From contig CALFTQ010000030.1 of NCBI GenBank assembly GCA_937916135.1, positions 1 through 19,497 on the forward strand: DNA of 19,497 nucleotides, given 5' to 3'. The stretch comes from an uncultured Verrucomicrobiales bacterium (GTDB lineage Bacteria > Verrucomicrobiota > Verrucomicrobiia > Verrucomicrobiales > Akkermansiaceae). The notes beneath the pieces were generated by a model. It searched no databases. It was not told the origin of the DNA and was given only the letters and a program-made list of their open reading frames with translations. The translations under genes and the position numbers were made by a program. Shown here one piece after another: positions 17,601 through 19,497 of this stretch (position 1 is the stretch's first letter; each line of letters opens with the position of its first letter).

Positions 17601-18022
17601 TTTCATACCTGGCGCAGCCAGGTATTTCATGCGCAGCGTGAGCTGCGCTTTCATACCACTGCGCAGCTGTGGTATTTACATACTTGCGAAGCAAGTATTT
17701 CATTGAGCGAAGCGACAAGTTACCGCTGCATCAGCAGCGGTACTTCCAATGGCGCTTCACACCAACATAGTCGCATTCATTGGGAAAATGATTCTAATGC
17801 TTCTTATATCCCAATGGTTGCAGCATCTCGTTCCGATACCAAATAGGCAGTACCGCTGCCCATGCAGCGGTAACCAGTCGCCCCGCTCGCGGGGCTCAAT
17901 GAATGACACCGGCTGCGCCGGTGTATGAAATACGCCGGAACGGCGTATGAAATGCAGCCTTGCTGCACGAAATACATGGCGTTCCGCCATGTATGAAATA
18001 CCTGCGCAAGCGCAGGTATGAA
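17601..18022. repeat. ATTTCAT hairpin array, two mirrored arms between pgi and rpsI
   Basis: Left-arm hairpins are 17606-17624 (GCA loop), 17631-17648 (GTGA loop), 17654-17674, 17680-17698 (GAA loop) and a degenerate GAGC-GAA-GC near 17705. They are joined by TTTCAT at 17601, 17625, 17649 and 17698, and by TTTACAT at 17675. Right-arm hairpins are 17880-17895, 17906-17924, 17932-17946, 17954-17966, 17974-17992 and 18000-18017, joined by ATGAAAT or close variants. The arms are inverted relative to each other around a ~108-bp core. The core is flanked on both sides by the same hairpin TACCGCTGC-n4-GCAGCGGTA (17721-17742 and 17851-17872). Stems differ from unit to unit; linkers are constant. Confidence 0.9.
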
Positions 18023-18055
18023 AAAGTGCTTTTCCCAAACCGGGAAAAGCACTTT
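18023..18055 (-). terminator. Terminator of the rplM-rpsI operon
   Basis: A perfect 14-bp stem (18023-18036 with 18042-18055) around a 5-nt loop. Read from the minus strand it is followed by TTTTTCAT. It begins about 30 bp after the rpsI stop, a classic rho-independent arrangement, and its tail is also the first linker of the right arm of the hairpin array. Confidence 0.88.
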
Positions 18056-18085
18056 CTGAAAACCAAAACCTGGTGGATAATAACT

Positions 18086-18490
18086 TTAGCGCTTGCTGAA
18101 CTGGAAACGCTTGCGGGCACCGGGACGACCAGCCTTCTTGCGTTCCTTCATGCGGGAATCGCGGGTCAGCAGGCCCTGCTCACGGAGAGCGGAGCGGTAC
18201 TCCTCGTCAATCATAACCAGGGAGCGGGCAATAGCCAGGGAGATAGCACCCGTCTGGCCGTGCACACCACCACCGCGGCACACAACACGCACGTCGAACT
18301 TCTTCATGGTGTTGGTGGCGTAGAAGGGCTGCAGAACGGCGTTCTGGAGGGCATCCGTGGGAAGGTACTCCTCGAAGGAACGACGGTTGATGGTGATCTT
18401 GCCGGACTTGCCTTCCTCAGCGGGGGTGAGCCAGGCGTGAGCGATGGCTTCCTTGCGACGGCCAGTGGCGTTGTAGGGAGTAGTAGACAT
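18086..18490 (-). CDS. rpsI: 30S ribosomal protein S9
   Basis: 134 residues, close to the usual ~130. S9 is a small-subunit head protein whose basic C-terminal tail reaches toward the P-site tRNA. Visible signatures are ATGRRKEAIAHAWL at the N-terminus, INRRSFEEYL, GGGVHGQTGAISLAIARSL in the middle, and the basic tail RMKERKKAGRPGARKRFQFS ending KR. It lies 17 bp downstream of rplM in the widely conserved L13-S9 order. The gap has no terminator or separate promoter, so the two are co-transcribed. No SD precedes the ATG. A strong terminator follows. Confidence 0.97.
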   Translation of the reverse strand: MSTTPYNATGRRKEAIAHAWLTPAEEGKSGKITINRRSFEEYLPTDALQNAVLQPFYATNTMKKFDVRVVCRGGGVHGQTGAISLAIARSLVMIDEEYRSALREQGLLTRDSRMKERKKAGRPGARKRFQFSKR

Positions 18491-18507
18491 AGTCAGAGAT
18501 TTCTAAT

Positions 18508-18939
18508 TTAGCCGATGGTTACAACTTCCGGGGTCTGAGCGGTGTGGGGATGCTCAGCACCAACATAAACCTTGAGACGGCCACCCTGGGCGCGGCCCTG
18601 GCGGGTGTGGGGCACCATGCCCTTCACAGCCATCTCCACGATGAGCTCGGGGTGAGTCTTACGCAGCTTGGCGGGGGTGGTCACCACCTGGTTGCCCACA
18701 TAGCCGGTGTAACGGGTGTAAATCTTGGCGCGCTCCTTGTTACCGGTGAGCACCACCTTATCGGCATTCACGATGATCACATAGTCACCGCAGTCCACGT
18801 GGGGGGTGAAGATCGTCTTGTTCTTACCGCGAAGCAGGTTAGCTGCTTCAACTGCAACCTGACCGAGCACCTTGCCGGCAGCATCGATCACATACCACTT
18901 ACGCTCAATATCCTGAGGCTTGGCAGAGAAGGTTTTCAT
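18508..18939 (-). CDS. rplM: 50S ribosomal protein L13
   Basis: 143 residues, the normal length. L13 is an early-assembling large-subunit protein. Visible family features are RKWYVIDAAGKVLGQVAVEA near the N-terminus, LLRGKNKTIFTPHVDCGDYV, VVLTGNK, KIYTRYTGYVG, and VKGMVPHTRQGRAQGGRLKV with the C-terminal YVGAEHPH. It is first gene of the L13-S9 operon, with a good promoter about 70 bp upstream and a 5' leader of about 64 nt. It is divergent from infA. The ATG at 18939 gives the standard N-terminus MKTFSAKPQDIERKWY. Confidence 0.97.
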   Translation of the reverse strand: MKTFSAKPQDIERKWYVIDAAGKVLGQVAVEAANLLRGKNKTIFTPHVDCGDYVIIVNADKVVLTGNKERAKIYTRYTGYVGNQVVTTPAKLRKTHPELIVEMAVKGMVPHTRQGRAQGGRLKVYVGAEHPHTAQTPEVVTIG

Positions 18940-19003
18940 ATGTTCGTTTCTTACTTATTCCAGTTTTGGCTTTCGCCATATCGCGACCTCTAAACAGGTC
19001 AGC
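18940..19003 (-). promoter_or_regulatory. 5' leader of the rplM-rpsI mRNA
   Basis: The ~64-nt leader contains two small hairpins on the minus strand: GACCT/AGGTC and TGGC-GAAA-GCCA, the latter with a GNRA-type loop. Some bacteria regulate the L13 operon through a leader structure. Whether this leader does so cannot be told from one sequence, and I see no match to a leader motif I can name. Confidence 0.3.
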
Positions 19004-19009
19004 TCGCAG

Positions 19010-19038
19010 AGGGTAGCACAGCCCAATTTTAATGTCAA
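19010..19038 (-). promoter_or_regulatory. Promoter of rplM-rpsI
   Basis: On the minus strand: perfect -35 TTGACA (plus 19033-19038), 17-bp spacer, -10 TACCCT (plus 19010-19015). Transcription should start near 19003. Confidence 0.7.
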
Positions 19039-19061
19039 CCGCATTTTGTGACTTGATGCAA

Positions 19062-19086
19062 CTTTTTTCGCAAATTCGCAAAAAAG
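19062..19086. repeat. Imperfect palindrome between the rplM and infA promoters
   Basis: A 25-bp imperfect palindrome with CTTTTTT at one end and AAAAAAG at the other, around a CGCAAATTCGC direct repeat. It lies between the two divergent -35 boxes. It could be a shared regulatory site or an AT-rich upstream element; the sequence alone does not decide. Confidence 0.4.
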
Positions 19087-19089
19087 CGC

Positions 19090-19118
19090 TTGCCTTGTGG
19101 GGCTTTTGGCATTAAACT
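19090..19118 (+). promoter_or_regulatory. Promoter of infA
   Basis: -35 TTGCCT (19090-19095), 17-bp spacer, -10 TAAACT (19113-19118). A short hairpin ACCCG-CGCA-CGGGT (19119-19132) lies at the predicted transcript start. The leader would be about 50 nt. Confidence 0.65.
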
Positions 19119-19174
19119 ACCCGCGCACGGGTGTACACATACGCCGCGCAAACCAACCAATTAAGAACGACATA

Positions 19175-19497
19175 ATGGCAAATCCCCCCAATAATCGCGG
19201 CGGCAAGCCGCAGCAGCGCCCGAACGGCCCGCGCCCCGCGGGCAACGCACGCCCCACCGCCCCGGCTCCCAAGGCCAAGAAGGTAGATGACGATGGCGAG
19301 GGCGAAATCGAGCTCGAAGGCGTGGTTTCCGCCGTGCTCGCCGGCACCATGTTCCGCGTCAAGGTGGCCAATGGCCATGAATTCCTGGCCCACATCTCCG
19401 GCAAGATGCGCAAGCGCTTCATCCGCCTCGTCGTAGGCGACCGCGTCCGTATCGAGGTCTCACCCTACGATATGACCAAGGCCCGCATCACCTTCCG
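19175..19497 (+). CDS. infA: Translation initiation factor IF-1 with N-terminal extension (3' end outside window)
   Basis: 107 codons are visible before the window ends. Residues from about 43 onward are a clear IF-1 OB (S1-like) fold: IELEGVVSAVLAGTMFRVKV, NGHEFLAHISGKMRKRFIRL, VGDRVRIEVSPYDMTKARIT. IF-1 binds the 30S A site during initiation. Standard IF-1 is ~72 residues starting directly at the OB fold. Here about 40 extra residues rich in Pro, Arg, Gly, Ala and Asn precede it (PPNNRGGKPQQRPNGPRPAG). The ATG at 19175 is the first in this frame after the promoter. Starting closer to the OB fold would need a non-ATG codon until the Met at residue 58, which is inside the fold. No SD is seen. 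Confidence 0.92.
   Translation, partial: MANPPNNRGGKPQQRPNGPRPAGNARPTAPAPKAKKVDDDGEGEIELEGVVSAVLAGTMFRVKVANGHEFLAHISGKMRKRFIRLVVGDRVRIEVSPYDMTKARITF

Noticed and set aside
14210..18022. CRISPR array
   Set aside because: The repeated linkers are only 6-9 bp, the spacers are self-complementary hairpins of 11-20 bp, and orientation reverses at the centre; no cas gene is present.
17757..18120. Minus-strand ORFs of 74-93 codons
   Set aside because: They translate the hairpin array and its core, have repetitive content, and lie downstream of the rpsI terminator.

Overview
The window looks like a GC-rich chromosome of a Verrucomicrobiota bacterium, probably close to Akkermansiaceae. That is an inference from three things: a Pgi of the cyanobacterial/plastid/chlamydial kind, an IF-1 with an N-terminal extension, and a giant beta-helix surface protein beside conserved housekeeping genes. 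No rRNA, tRNA, CRISPR array, transposase or phage gene is visible.

Layout. (1) Positions 1-10366, minus strand: one uninterrupted reading frame of at least 3,455 codons that runs off the left edge. It encodes a modular, repetitive beta-helix protein with no recognisable signal peptide at the start seen here. (2) 10367-11292: a repeat-rich divergent intergenic region with a 15-bp-stem hairpin, a pair of ~93-bp direct repeats flanking a ~265-bp fold-back element, and a promoter for the next operon. (3) 11293-14208, plus strand: a tight three-gene operon with a two-helix membrane protein with a Pro/Ala-rich tail, an AmgK-like sugar kinase, and a CHASE2-type sensor protein that lacks an output domain. 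(4) 14179-14744: a 283-bp tandem duplication made of hairpin arrays, between convergent genes. (5) rnd (RNase D, minus) and pgi (plus), divergent, each with a promoter so close to the start codon that the mRNAs should be leaderless or nearly so. (6) 17550-18085: a second hairpin array between the convergent pgi and rpsI. (7) rplM-rpsI operon (minus) and, divergent from it, the start of infA (plus, cut by the right edge).

The most unusual content is the pair of hairpin arrays at the two convergent gene junctions. Each is a two-armed mirror-image array of short hairpins that differ in sequence, joined by a constant linker. The linker differs between loci: GATATCGTC at one and ATTTCAT at the other. 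Read as RNA from either flanking gene, each arm gives the same hairpin-linker-hairpin series. So both convergent genes appear to end in a matching structured 3' tail. I do not recognise this as a named element class.

The housekeeping genes (pgi, rnd, rplM, rpsI, infA) are confident calls. The operon at 11.3-14.2 kb is best read as envelope-associated, but what its three products do together is not shown by the sequence.
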